Shown one piece after another: positions 34,444 to 48,300 of a stretch of DNA of 64,000 nucleotides. The first letter of the stretch is position 1. The number at the start of each line of letters is the position of its first letter. Below the pieces are notes generated by a model. It had not been told where the DNA came from. It saw only the letters and a program-made list of their open reading frames with translations, and made no database searches. This stretch comes from Centropus unirufus (lineage: Eukaryota; Chordata; Aves; Cuculiformes; Centropidae): NCBI GenBank assembly GCA_013397695.1, contig VYZI01000043.1:48853-112852 (forward strand), in the 5' to 3' direction. The translations under genes were made by a program, and so were the position numbers.

Positions 34444-36323
34444 ATATGGTGAGAATCCAATCTAAACTTTCTTCTGCAATCATCAGACATCTTGAAACTT
34501 TACCTCATTACCGTGGCTGAATGGAACAGGGTTAATAGACAAATTTTGCCAAATGGCGCCTTTATATGCATAGCATTTATTAACTTTTCTTCTGTTTCTA
34601 AGTATAGGCATAACAAATATTTATTCCTCATGGTCTTTTATGTTTTTATCTTTCTTTTCTTTGAGGTTTGCTCTTGGCAAACAAACACGTTTAAACAATG
34701 TACTCAGTCCCATAGGGCATTTCAAAGATATGTATTTTTTTTTCCTTTCAGTGTCTTACAGAAAGACCAGAAGTGTTTGTTAGAATTTGTACTGCACAAG
34801 TAAAAACTTCAGCAATAAATGATTATATACTATTTTCTTTCCCATTTAATGTTAAAAGTAAATTTTTTTTCCCCTTAATGTTTTTGAGAATGTGTTTCAG
34901 AGCTGTAGCTCTCTGTTCAGGGACAACCATGTACTCCCTGAGCAGGGCTGGTTCGGAGCTTGAGCCAGCCGTACAGACTGCATTCCTTGCGTGGGATGGG
35001 TTCAGGATTTGTTTCCTGGTAGCTGGGAGGGCTGCCAAGCAGCAGGTGACCTTTGAATTTTGTTGGAGAGATGACATGGAGCAGGTCCAGGAAAAGGCTA
35101 ATAGACATGCAGAGGCCTGGCCTTTGCGAATACACCAGCCCCAAGTATGTGGAGATGGGAATATTTACTGAGCAGAAGCTACACTAGATTAAAAAAAAAA
35201 TAAAGCCAATTATGCCTAGCAAAAATGCTCATAAAAGAATCCCAGCCATGACATGATCTAGTGGTGCAGGTTGATTTGAGAAGCTTTCCTCCTGCAAAAT
35301 CAGTTTCTTATCCCAGGTGTCTATTAAGATTCAATATGATGGTAATGAATTTGAGTATTTAGGTATAAATTTGTGCTTATTGTGTCCTCTGGTAGCGGTG
35401 AGGAGCTGTAGCGTTCATAGCAGTTATTTCTCTTTCAGGTTACAATGCCTTTTTCTTCATGTGTACAGTAATTTTATTTTAGATTATTTTTTCACTGAAG
35501 AACATGGAAAATGCAAGAACGGGGGATGCTTTTTGTAAAAGAAAGGACAGCGCTGCCCTATGGATTTACGGACATCCCCACGCTCACTGCAGACTGCCCC
35601 GTTCCACAAGGAGTGACCTGTGGATCGGTCCCGTGCAGTCGTTCTTTAATTAAATTGTCTGCACTCCCCATGCTGTTTTGCCTCCGAATAAAGTGTTCTG
35701 ACGGTGATTCCCGATTTTGTTCCTGACCCACTGCTCCGTGGTGGCTGCTGGAAGGACCGTGGGGAGGGAGCGTTGAACGGCCTTGAGGCCTGCCTGAAAA
35801 CAAGGGAACTGGGGCGGCACTTTTTGCTGGGCATGGAGGGATAGGAGGAGGGGGAATGGCTTTAACTGGGAAGGGAAAAGGGCTGGATTGGAGAGCAGCA
35901 GGGAATTCCGGCCGCTGAGGCACCGGCACAGCCGCGGCTGCCCCGCCCCGGAGGTGCTCAAGGCGGGGCGGGAGGGGGCCCTGGGCAGCCGTGCCCGGCG
36001 GGAGGTGCCCCTGGCAGGGTGACGGGGACGCGGTGATCCCAGCTGCAGCCCAACCCGTCCCAGGGCTCGGGATCCACCGTGAACGCGGCGCGGGCGGCCC
36101 CGCCCCCTTTCCCCGCGCCGCTCAGCCCGGCACCACGCGGCCAGCGGGCGCCATGCCGCCGCGCGGGGCACGCCGGGACTTGTAGTCCCGCTCAGGAGGC
36201 GGGGCAAGTGGGCCATGCGCGCCTTCTATTGGCTGGCGGCGGCCCGGCCTCCCGGCGCGCGCCGGAAGTGGCCGTTGAACGGCGGAGACTTTGAACGGCG
36301 GTGCGCGCGGCCGGGCCGGCGCT
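34444..36323 (+). other. YIPF1 3' UTR and YIPF1-NDC1 interval
   Basis: After the YIPF1 stop, AATAAA occurs at 34814-34819, 35199-35204 and 35687-35692. Any of these could end the mRNA, and the first is best placed. From about 35.9 kb the sequence becomes a CpG island leading to NDC1. Nothing else coding was recognised. Confidence 0.55.
36168..36232. promoter_or_regulatory. NDC1: NDC1 promoter: ZNF143-like site and CCAAT box
   Basis: On the minus strand, GGGACTACAAGTCCCGGCGT (about 36188-36169) resembles the ZNF143/Staf consensus ACTACAA-TCCCAG. ATTGG at 36228-36232 is an inverted CCAAT box about 90 bases before the NDC1 ATG. The surrounding 35.93-36.6 kb is CpG rich and lacks a TATA box, typical of a housekeeping promoter. 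Binding is inferred from motif match only. Confidence 0.55.
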
Positions 36324-39300
36324 ATGGAGGCCGCGGTGGGCCGGGAGCCGCGCCTCCTCCGGCAGGTGAGCGCGGGGCCTGAGGGAGAGCGGCCCCGGCC
36401 CCGGCCCCGGCCCCGGCTCCCCCGCGGCCTCTCACGCTCTCCTCCCTCTCTCCCTTCCCTCAGGTGCTGGGCTGGAGGGTGGCGGCCGCCGTCGCCTGGT
36501 CCGTGCTGCTGCTGCCCGTCTGCACCGCGGCCTTCATCGTCCTCAGCGGCCTCGACCCCTTCCACCCGCTGCGCTGGGTCTCGAGTAGGTGCTCGGGGCT
36601 CCCCTCCGGGCAGGGGAGGGAAACGGGGTGCAAGAAGGGATTGTTGTTACAAAAACCGGAATGGTTTTTGTTTCAGCTGAGGCAGAGTTCAGCTTCATTG
36701 AAGTAATTGAAGGAAGAGCGTTTTTTGAAAGCTAGAATGGCCCCTCGTAGCGTGCTTTCTTTTTTTCAGTCTTTTCAGACACTGTTCGTTCGTTGAAAAT
36801 TATAACGTCTTGTGTTCGGTGTGATCTGTGCTGAACAGATGCCTCTCCTGTAACCACCCCTGTTTGCAGGCTCTCCCTGTCTCAAATGTAAGGACAGGCA
36901 GAGCTGGCTCCAAATTGGTAAACTGAATAGAATAAAGCCAGTCCTTGGAAAGTAATAGCATATGGATAAGATTTCTGGGAAAGCTTATCCATCTCCATGT
37001 AAGTGGGAGATGTATTCTGTAACCAGCTGTTGTCTTAGTGCGCATGGAGATCACTGCCTCGTGTTACACAGGTTTGATTAAAAGGAGCTTGTTTTATAAA
37101 ACTCGAAAATTAGTCTTATGAGAGTTTATTTGCAGGCATTTTTGGTGTTAGTGGAGCGGCCTGTGGAGGGTGTCAGGAAAGGGATGGACATCTCTGTATT
37201 TTTGTCACCATAACAGCCATAATTCACCCTAGGCAGAAATAACTGCTGCAAGCTCACCTAAGTGTATCCTCCAGAGAAAAGTAGCTTAACTGCCTGAGTT
37301 CTCCATCCAAGTATTTGGGCACAGCTCTCCTTTTTCCCCTGTGCAGCTGCATAAAGTGCTTAAGTTTCCTCTAATTTTAGTGCACTGAATCACAAGTGAA
37401 ATTGCTGAAAAGCACCTCTCTGCGTGGTGAGGATAACCGGCCCTGGAGTGCACTGCAGAAAACTGAGAGGTGCTCAGATGGAAGCTTGATATCTCAGATC
37501 ACTCATCTGCTTCAGGCAGGGGAACTTGATTTCTTTCCCCCTTTGACTCTGCTGGGCTTTTGTAGTTTCAAAAGCAATTTACTCTCTAAGGAATTTCTTA
37601 CCTTTTAAGTGTGGCTGTGTGGTTGCAGCATTCATTAAGTTTTAGGTAGCTGTGTAAGTGGAGTCAGAGTTTACTTCACTTTGAAAGGCTTTTTTTTAAA
37701 TCAAAATTCTGAGTGTTCACTTATGAGAAAACTAGTTGCAAGGGTGTAAAATAGTTCCTGTGAAACTTAAATAGGCTTTTATGCAGAAATATGCAGCTGG
37801 CTAGGTCTGGTGTGAGATTATCAAATCCTTTATATTACTCCCACTTACGGATTTAGTGACTATTGCCAACTGCTTGAGTGCTCTTTTCTGTTACATAATG
37901 AGTCATGGTTGTGTTACTGCAGTCTTCTGAGCAATAATGTTATCTTTTTTTTTTTCCTAGATTTTTTCAATGATTTCTATAGTTCCTACGTCATCTTTTG
38001 TATCCTCTTCATGTCTGTGGTGATACTGGTAATAAGCATCTTCAATGTTGAATTCTATGCAGGTGGGTTCTGTAAATCCATGAACTGTCTGTGGTACCTG
38101 ATTTAAATACGATGACCGTTTAAAGACACTTGTATTTACATTTGATGTACTTGACATTGGTACATTTTCTTTTAAAGTCCTGTAGTCAATATGCAGAGCT
38201 TATTTTTAAGTAAATCATCCCATATTTCTGCTTACCACTTGGCTGAGTTCCTCTTAGCTGAGCTGCTTCACTGATTTCCATATCAATTAGTGACCGATTC
38301 TGACTGCAGAGTTATTCAGTGACAAAATATGGGGGAGTCTGATGGTTTTATTTGTTTTAGCTTGTTTGTTTGGTGTTGGTTTTAACAAAGGGTTTTATTA
38401 AGAAGAACTGAAAACTCACTTTTGGCTTTTATTTACAGTTGTGCCGACTCTGCCGTGCTCCCGATTAGAACTGATAGGAAAAATCATTCACCCTCAGCAA
38501 GTTGTCCATTCGATTGTTCATGCTGTAATGGGAATGCTGGTTGCTTGGTGCGCTGCAGTTATGACGAAAGGGAAGTTCCAGTTTCTTACAGTGCGCTGCA
38601 CGCCTTCAGAAAGGTAATTATTTGTGTGTTAACGATGCAAAGTACTTGTGTTGTAAAATGTCTTCACTGATGGCTTTGTTCAATCAAAAGAATAAGGTTT
38701 GAGTCCTTCTCACTCAGTGGGCCACAAGACCTAAGTTGCCAGCATTCTTCATGGAAAGTTGGATGCTGCCAAATTGTTTGTCGCTTGAACTAAGTCTTGG
38801 TGTTCGGTTTAATGTGGCTCTGTAAGTACCAGCAGCATCATCGCCCAGAACTTTCAGGAATAGGTGGTGGGACTCCTGCTTTAGAGAAAATTTAGTGAGC
38901 AACCGTCACTGATCAGGAGAGAACCATCAACCTGCTGACTTGGACTTTCCAAGGCTAGGATGGCTTTCTGATTTTTTGGGCTCAGAATTAATTCTCTTTT
39001 GTATTTCAGCCCAGATGATGCTGTTCCTCAGAAGTGCCTAAATGAATACCACCTCTTTTTGCTACTTTCTGGAGCCTTCGTGGGATACAGTTACAGTCTT
39101 TTTTATCTGATGAACAACATGAATTATTTACCGTTTCCAATCATACAGGTAAGAGGTTCAAACACCTTTTCAGAAAGATGCCCAAGTAAACAAAAAAGCC
39201 CTTGATGTTTGATATCTTGTAACGCAGCAGCAGCAGCTGCCTCTTGGCATGGTGTCCCTCGGAGATGAAGCGTCCACTCGGCTTTAAATACCAGTAATGC

Positions 39301-42300
39301 TCATCTTCGTTCTGCTCAACTGTTTTCAGTTGAACACAGAAATCCAGGATGATGTGACTATAGAATATATACCCCTGTCATAGGATCACTGGGTTGGAGG
39401 AGGCCTCTGAGATCATGGAGTCCAACCGTACCTGTCTACAACTAAACCATACCCCTACGCACCTCATCCACTCCTCTTTTAAACACATCCAGGGATGGTG
39501 CTTTTCTGAATTTTCCCTATATTTTATTGGAACACTTCTAACTGAAATCCAGTAGATTAAAGATGCCTTCTTTGGGTTTTTATTTTTTTTTGTTTATTTT
39601 GCATTAGACAGTGGGCCCCTAGTTTGTTTTCTGTCTATAGACTTTTGTATCCCATCCTCCATTTTCACATTGATACAAGTAGGAATAGGGATGAGAACTA
39701 GAGCTGATTAGAAAAAGGCAGAAAGAGACTGGGAGAATAAGTAGGAGATGTAACAGAATTGCCTTATACTATTTTTTTTTAATTAATCTAGACTTCAGGT
39801 TTTCAAGTACCTTTTCCTTTTTTTTGCTGTTTTGTTGATCTGTTCTCAATGGAGAGTACTAAACTATTTCTTTTTGTTTTAGCAATACAAGTACTTACGT
39901 TTCAGAAGATCTTTGCCTCTCCTCATTAAACACAGTTGTGTGGAATCACTGTATTTCGTTAGAAACTTCTGTGTCACGTATTACTTTTTTGGTAAGGGTT
40001 CTTGAAATTCTCTTTGGTTTTAATTGCTGTATTTTGAAAACTTTGTCAGGGAAGGCTGTGATGCTGTTTTTCAGCCTTCCAGGTAACGTGCGAGGGTGCA
40101 TAGGCTTGTTTAAACAAGTAGAGAGATGCAACAACACCTCAATAAAACAGTAAGACAAGACATAGGGTTTGTACAGTGACATTTGCGTGATGACAATTCT
40201 TGCAGCCTCCCAGAAATTTGCTTAGCATATGAGAAATGTCTCCTCTGAAGAGCTTAACACCAATCAGAATTTATTATCTAGCTGATAACTTTCTAAGATG
40301 GTGTTGGTATCCTAAGGAGAAGAGAGTGGGGAGCAGTAGTTTTGTAACCTGAAGTCTGTGTTTGGTTGCTGTACCAAAGCAGAGGCTGCTGTCTCTGGTG
40401 ATCTCTTCTGTGCAGGAAATTTGTTGATTGTTTATTTCAGCTGTAAAATAACTCGAGTGTTAGAGGAGCTGCCAAATCTAATCAGCTGGTGTTTCACTAC
40501 TGCAGGCTGTGAAACCTTTGGTGCTTTGGGCCACTGTTTACCCACCTGTCCTGACTTGTGGCAAAAAACTATAAATCTGAAAATACAGTGCCATTAATTT
40601 TGTTAGTCTGTAATATATTCTCTTTTTTTCTTTAAATATTCCCAAATATTTTTTAACATGGCTAAATGTGCCTTGGACTGCTCCTTCCATTGCCTGGTGT
40701 TGGAAATAAAGTATTATAATCAGAGCTGAACCTGACTTACCAGCAGTGGGCATGATGTCAATATGTGTGATGTTGCTATACTTTCACTATTTTAAAAGTA
40801 AAAATTAGCACTTTGGCTTTATCCTCAAGTGCCTTTTATATTATTTAGAGGGAGCTGGGAAGAGAAAGGCAATATGGCTCCTTCCCATAGGAAACTGATC
40901 TTCAAACTTGGTGAAAAAAATCTGTACTAATGAAGGTGATTTGACTGGACTTTCTAAAAATCGGGATTTTTAAATGTTATGATTGTAGTCACCTTCCTAA
41001 ATTATGTGAAAATATACTAGAATTATTTCCACTTTATTTGCATAAGGGGATAAAGTAGAAGCATGGTGGTCTATTTCAGCTTCCATTAAGTTTTTAAAAG
41101 CACTCTGCTGTTGCCTGAGCTGTGGTGAAAATGAATATTAAATTATTCACCCTCTTTAGTGAGGAAGCACAAATAACTCAGAGCTGAGCATCTCGTAATA
41201 AAAGATAAGATCTGCATCTCTCAATGCATTGTTGCTGGCCTGAAGCCCTTTTTCATTCTCTTGTTTCCATTTCTTAAAAAGAAAAAAAGGGAGTTTGTTC
41301 CCTGGTGTCCCTGTTTTGAGACCAGTCTCTCATCTCTGTGTATTCTGCTTTTGTTTCCTTTTCTGACCTATTGTGTATGTGTTGTGCAGCATCGTATTTG
41401 TTTTCAGCATTTCTTTTTGCCCCCCTAGGCTATATCCCAAAGGTATGGCTGTGCACCACGATGGATCTTCACATAGACAGGTAGGTGGCCCATGGTGCTG
41501 GAAGCTTGCGGGAGAACAGTGCTGGCAGCTCCCTTTGCTCGGCAAGTCCCGCGGAGCAGCTGGCTCTGTGTGCGGCAGGACAGCTTCCCCACGCTGAATA
41601 TGGGGAGTGGTGGGTACTTGGGAATGTTGATTCCTTCTGGCTCCATCTCCCTTGTAAGAAGCATCTTGCAGACAGCCATTAAGAAATCTTTGTTTCTTTC
41701 ATCTCTCTAAGTCTCTGAAGTATTAGAAAGGCCCATCTCTCTGAATTGTACAGGGGTGTTTTGTCAGCTTTTCTGTGGTTTTGGGGGGGCGTTTCTTCAT
41801 TTGTTTTAAAATGGAAGCTAGAGTCTTAACAGCTTAATTGACTAAAACTGTCATCGCTGTTATTTATTTCATAATTATTTTCCTTTATTTCGTTATTTTT
41901 TTCTTCATTTCATCACACTTACTGAAAAAAAATAAAGAAATGGCATCTCAAACATCTTTAAGAAACTATTTTTGCAAAAACAATACAACTTTATTCTTGC
42001 AATTCTTGCTACTACAGTTTACTCTAGGGATCCTCTGTAATAAATATACTTCTTGGTTGTTTCATTTGCAGTAAATTGTCTCCCCTTGACACTCTGAGTG
42101 GCTTATTGGATCTCTCCTTGTTTTACCATGCCTGGTTATGTGGCGCATTCCTTCTGGTTACCTGGTACATTGCATGGTTGCTCTTCAAAATCTACGCTAC
42201 AGAGGTCAGTGCTTGGTGCCAGTGCTAAAGGGAACATCAGTGTTTCGCAGAGAATCCTTCCTTTTCAAAAGCAGTTTTACTGCAAAGTGACTTACTATGA

Positions 42301-45300
42301 ATTTTTGTATTTTTAAAGCATATGTTTCAGAGACTCTGATAACTGAAGAGTGGAGAGATGCCTGGCCATTAACTGATTTTTCCCTTCTCTCCTTAGAGCC
42401 AGACAGGCCTGTGCTGCTTACAGAATCAGTGCTTTGTTCTTTCTACCTCTTCTTTTCACTCCTTTATTTCTGTCTCCATGTCCCCCTTCTGCTCATATTT
42501 GATCATAAATCTGTTCAAATACTGTTGGGGCCACCCTAACAAAGAGCAACTTTGTCATCCATGGAGTCTGCACCATGTTCTTTGTTCCTTTAGGTGTAAA
42601 GACAGCTGGGCCAGCACAGGGCCCATGTGTGTCTGACAGAGCTTACCAGCTTGGGCTCTGCATGTGTTTCCATGCAATGATTTTGTAATTTAGTATGAAA
42701 CTAACTGAATGCAGGAAGAAAATATCCAGAAATTGCAAGGCTCTCCATTTGATTTCACGATAGGGAAGAGAACAAATCACTTTCAATTTTCTGTGAGCTA
42801 AACTCTGGAAATCGCAAATTTAAGCAACCCGTCAAAGCACAGAGTTCTCCAAAGCAGAGACATCTTCATCTAATTCAGGCTTCAGTATTGGTACAGCCTG
42901 CAAGGGATCTTGGGAATTAAGACACTTTTGCTTTTTCATTCAAAGTTACTAATTAATGTGGCTAAAAGAAGCCTGTTTAAATATATAATGAATCACATTG
43001 GAATGAATATGAGGCCATGATTGAAGAGAGATAAAAAAAAGTCTTGCCAACAAAGAATTGGAGAAGACTTTAACTAATCCAGATATTTCTTTGTGGAAAT
43101 AATGATTTTGTAGGCAGCACCATAGTTATTCTCTGCATGGAGAAAAGGTTAACAATGAGTCGAGCATAGCTGGTGTAATGATGTGTTGGAACGTGCAGAG
43201 GCTCTCACAGGACAGCAGTTGAAGCACCAGTGAACACTGTGTCCATGTCTGTAATTACTGTATTGCTTAAAAACTGGAAGAAAAGAAACATCCAGGTTTG
43301 AAGGTGTAAAATCGACCTTGCCCTTGCGACTGTTGAATGAAAGATGTGTTTATCCACATGATTTTTTTTAATGAGCTAAAAAACTTCCAAAGCTGTTTGT
43401 TAATATTAGTGTAGTCTTAATGGAAAAGTCAGGAGAGCAATTGTAAACCTAGTCCGTATGAAATCAATGTAACGCTTTGAAAGCTGTTAGTACCTCAAAT
43501 TTCAGTTTTGCAACTGGAAACAGGAGGATAAAGCTATGATATGTAAAATGAGTGCAGTAACACAAACCTGATAAGTAATCTGTTCCCAAAGCGATCCATG
43601 TGAAATAGCATTAAAAACATGCAATGGTTGATCCAATTTAAGTGCTGCTATTTACAATTTCAATGTTGTAGCTGCAAGAACAGAAATTCTATTAAAACAC
43701 AGAATATTACTGTCCTGATGATAAAAATATGAATTAATCAGTTTATCGGTGAAACAGTGCAAGAGAGGAATTAAAAATATCTTTATTATTTGTTAAAAGA
43801 TCCCCGAGCTCCTCACTGGAGTGGTTACGCTGTTAAAGACAGACAGGAGACTTTAGGTTTCAGTGCTGTTTCTGAATATGGCGTCAATAGTTTTTCCCAG
43901 GTAGGTGGTTAGAGGACTTTGTTTTCATAATGATATCATATCCCTGGCTATGATTTATGTGGGTACATGGAAGGTATTTGAAGATGGATATCTGGATTTT
44001 CCAAAATTTCTCAGTTTTAGAAGTAAGGAGAAAAATCTGTGTTTCCAGGCTGGAGATCCCAGGCTGTTTTACAATGAGTTAAAGCAAAGGTGCATGTGCT
44101 TTTGTATTTCATCTGACAAGTAAGAGCTTGGGTTTGGTCTTCCATGAGGTTTCCTTGTTTTTTCCTCTGTATAACACAACTCCTGATGTTCCTCTTCAGA
44201 CACATCATTTTCCAGTCCAGCCAACTTTTGCTGAGGAGACAGACCAGTGCTTGCCTAAAATCTTAAACAACAACCCTCCTCTCATTATAAAGGTAATTCA
44301 ATTCCCATCACCTTCCCAGCTAGGGGTGCGCTGAGAAGGTGTTTCTCAAAGCACACAATCAGATCTTGTGGGTACCGGCTGTTTTGATTGAGTTGCTACT
44401 TCTTTAAAAAGCTGCCTCACAAAACCCGAGGAGGCAGACACTGCCGCAGCTGGTGGTGAAAACTTGTTTAGCAGCGACATCTGCTGGTGCTCACCACGCT
44501 GTTACCTCAAGCTGGAGGCAGACTCGGGTCTAATCTCTGTTTGTCTGCAGCGTATCGGTCTGTACTGATGCAAAAACCACGTTAGTGACATTCATTTTTT
44601 AACTCTTTCAACCTTGAGTCTTGTCAGATAAGCAGCGGTTTTGTCAAACCCTTGTTAGCTCTTAGTGCTTTATCCTGCTATGTGTTTGTTTCCTCTCTTG
44701 AAGTTAATCTATTTCCACATTTATGTTAGAAATTGGTTTTCTTTTTCTAAAAGATCAGTACTGAAGGGCTACTTTATGACTAAAAGTAATAATTTTGGTT
44801 TGACTGTGGTAAACATTCATGGGATTTGCTGATTATAATACTTAAAAATTGGAGACCTCATATGAGAAGTATTATGTAAATAAAGATAAGAATATTCTCC
44901 TGCACGTGCACACCCCGCATTTACTCTATTTTACAGCCCTCTGATCAGGCTGGAGATGCAATAGGTTGCAATCCATTGGAATCTTTTTCTAAGCTTTGCT
45001 GCAATTATCCTGGGCTGGGTGGGGAAGAGTTGAGCAAAGCCCAGTTAAAGGTAGAAGTCATCTAATTTATAATCTCGGCCATTACGGAAGTGTCTAATTT
45101 ACAGCTGGGTCTTGCGCAGTGTGAGAAATCTGGTTATTTTTGCTTTGCCACATTAACTACTTGATCACATGAAAAAGCAGCCAGTACTGCAAGGCACACT
45201 GTGTAGTTGAGCTCTGGCTTGCAAAACGAGTTTTTTCCTTAGACTTTTAGCAGCTTTGGTTCTTTGTCTGTGTTGTTAAGATAAAAATACAGCGTTAGGT

Positions 45301-48300
45301 CTTCAACTGCAAAGAAATTACTTATTGGGAAAGTTCTCTGAAGCTCTTGCTAACTCAGCAGCCCCATCCAGAGTGGGTCTGGGGATGTGTGCAAGTCATT
45401 TGCTGTCTTTCTTTGTCTGTTACTTGTCTGGTTTTAGTCTATGTGAACTTATTCCTTCTTAGGGTTTGCTTTTGTATGGGTAATAACAACATTTTTTTAA
45501 GGAAATGTGTTGGACTTTGTGTGCACTAAAACATTTTCCCTTTGTAGTTTTTAGCCTTGCAAGACTTGATGCTACTTTCGCAATATTCTCCTGTTCGACG
45601 ACAGGAAGTCTTTAGCCTCAGTCAGCCAGGTAATTATAGAAACTATTTCATGTTCTCTTTTTTTTCTTTGAGTGTTAGTCAAATGCTTTTAAAAGTTTGG
45701 TGCTGTGATGTGTGCTGCATAAGCCAGGAGACCTCCTGAGTAAAGGTATCCCTGTGATGCTTTTTCCAAAAGGATGATTAATTTACCTATGTTCATATCG
45801 TTTCATCTACTAAACTCAACAAATTCTCATGCCTTTTGTTTGATTAAATGACAGCTGCGTGGAAACGCAGGTCTTTAGGATATTGAAGGTGGAGTCCTCT
45901 TAGTGCCACTGGTCAAATTGGAAAATCCAGCAGATGAGTATGAAGGGTACGAGTGAGATGAAATCCAAGCATTTAATAGTGGGCTACCACTAGAGTAGAA
46001 AGCGACCAATGGCTGTAATTTCAATTGGCATTCAAGCCTCTTGCTATATGCAAAGATATGGCAGAGAAGGTTGATTAAAACTGCTTAAAAGCCTTCAGGA
46101 ACTTTATCACACCTCATCAGGAGTTCTAGTGTTTGTACTGCTTCCAGACTGTTTGTCCTCACCATTGATATAACTTTGTACTTTTTAGCTGTTTGGTGAT
46201 TTCCCATCTGATGGGCCTCACTGCCTGTTCCTCCCGCTTGCTTAGTGAGCTTCCCTAGCGTCTGCTTAGAGCTGTCTGTGGGCAGGAGGACACAGCCTGT
46301 CTGTGTTTTCATCTTCATCTCTGTACAAATAAACTGTCACGGTGAGAATGTGCTCTGTCTTTTTAGGAACAGAGCGACAGTATCACCTTCAAAGCTTGTG
46401 CTGAGAGCACACGGACACTGTCAGAAGAGAGAAAAGGGTTAAACACCGACTGCATTTCTTTTTTGTGCACTTGCTGCTAGGTGGGCACCCGCACAACTGG
46501 ACTGCGATATCAAGGGAGTGTTTGAATCTTCTGAGTGATCTGACCCAGAGGCTGATCGCACAGCAGGAGGCTGCAGCAGGAAATGGGAGAGCAAAGCAGG
46601 CAGCAGGAGAGCTGAAAGTATCTCCACAGACTCCAGGTGTGAGGAAATGCTCGTAAGAGTTTGTGAAGCATGAAAGTACCAATAGATGACAAAAGTACAT
46701 TAGTCTTAATTAAGTAGTACGGGGAAAATGAGTCACAGGCTTTTCTGTGTATAAGTGCAAACAAAACAAGTCTCTCCCCCAATTTAATTTTTGCTATCCT
46801 TGTTGAAATAATCCCAAAGTAACTAGAAAACTTGGAAAGATCATGTTTACTCAATGTGTTTACTTTGCGTGATGCTATGTTCAGTACAGCATTTTTCCAC
46901 ATTTGCCTGAATTAAGAAAGTCTAATTATTACAGTTTTAGTCAGGGGTTGAGCCTGGTACAAGAAGTTCAGTCTTGCCAAGGGATGCTTTGTATTTTTCC
47001 TTGCTGCTCTTATGATTAGTTCAAGATGGTAGTTAGTTTTTGTTTTGTTGTTGTGAGGACGTTGAATATGTTTGTGTGAGTCGCTAATATCACTTCAGAG
47101 TAAGAAAAGCCAATCTGACCCTGAGCTGTGTGCAGCCTGCAAACATTTTGGGTGTTTTGCATGCCAGACTGGTGCATGGTTCCTGGCAGCAGAGCTGCCT
47201 TAGCACAAGAGGTGCCAGGTAATTGAATCCCTTGGCAGTCAGTGCCTGGGATACAAGTGCCCTGGGAGCAGCAGGGAACTCTTGGTATGTCAGAGGTGAA
47301 TTTTTTTCTAGTGCTGCTGTTGCTTGCCTTTTGTGACAAACTTGTCTTTTCTCACATACCAAGCAGAATAGAAAGGAATTGCCATTCTTCTGTAGCAAGG
47401 CTTGTTTCTAATACTTAATCCTAAAAGCATGCTTTTATGTGGATATTTACCACAGTGTAGTAATGCCAGCTAGCAAGAGGGGAAAAAGAAATCAGTCCAC
47501 AGGGATCCTTCTCTTCACTTGGTGTTTTTAAACTAATGAACTTCTAAAACACTTGATACTCATGTGGACGCAAAACCACAGTTGAAACCGTGTCCTTTAA
47601 TGAAAGCTGTAATGATAGAGAGGTTATTGAAACAGCAATGAAATAAGCTCATCTCTTTTTGCATACGTGCCGGCCTGTTTGTCTTCATGCAGTGTCTCCT
47701 TTGTCATTAGGAGCCATCGCGACAGAAGTCACACCTTTGCAGTCACAGAGGTCTAACATTGTTCTCAGAGCTTCCATGTCTTCACTGGTGAAGTCATCCC
47801 TAATGCCTTTAAAATCATCGCCTGGCTCTGATGTTGGTTCACCTTTCAGCTCACCTGCTTTAAATCGCAAGATGGGAATTGTGGATGCAGACTCTCCTTG
47901 GCAAGGATCAGTCCCAAGTCCTCATGCTAGGAGAAGAGGACCAAAGCTGTGGACATCAGGTTCAGGTAGAGATTTTTACACAGCAGTTTTTAGCCGGGTA
48001 GCCCTGAAGTGTAGTAGGTGTGTCACTAGAGATCTGTGACTTGAGGATTAAAGTGACAGCAGCCCATTTTTCTGAAGGTCGTCTGCTTCTCTTGCAGATC
48101 TGCAAATGAATGGTTCTCACCACGATTCCTTCCCAGTCCCCTCCACAAGAGCTGATGACAAGGCAGTGCAGCCAAGCTTTATTTACACATGGCTTCAGAA
48201 CAAGCAAGAACAGGTAGGGTAAAAGCTGCAGGACACAGCTTACAGCCAGTGCAGCTTCAATGTTCTCCAGATTTCTGTCAATGAATGCTTCCTTCTCCAA

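Noticed and set aside
35650..36565. Minus-strand open frames upstream of and across NDC1 exon 1
   Set aside because: They are Arg/Pro/Gly-rich chance frames of a CpG island. The plus-strand NDC1 start is certain.
44340..44540. Possible extra NDC1 exon in the unusually unique stretch after exon 9
   Set aside because: Exons 8-9-10 already join in phase and match the human protein without a gap. No acceptor-donor pair with an open frame was convincing.
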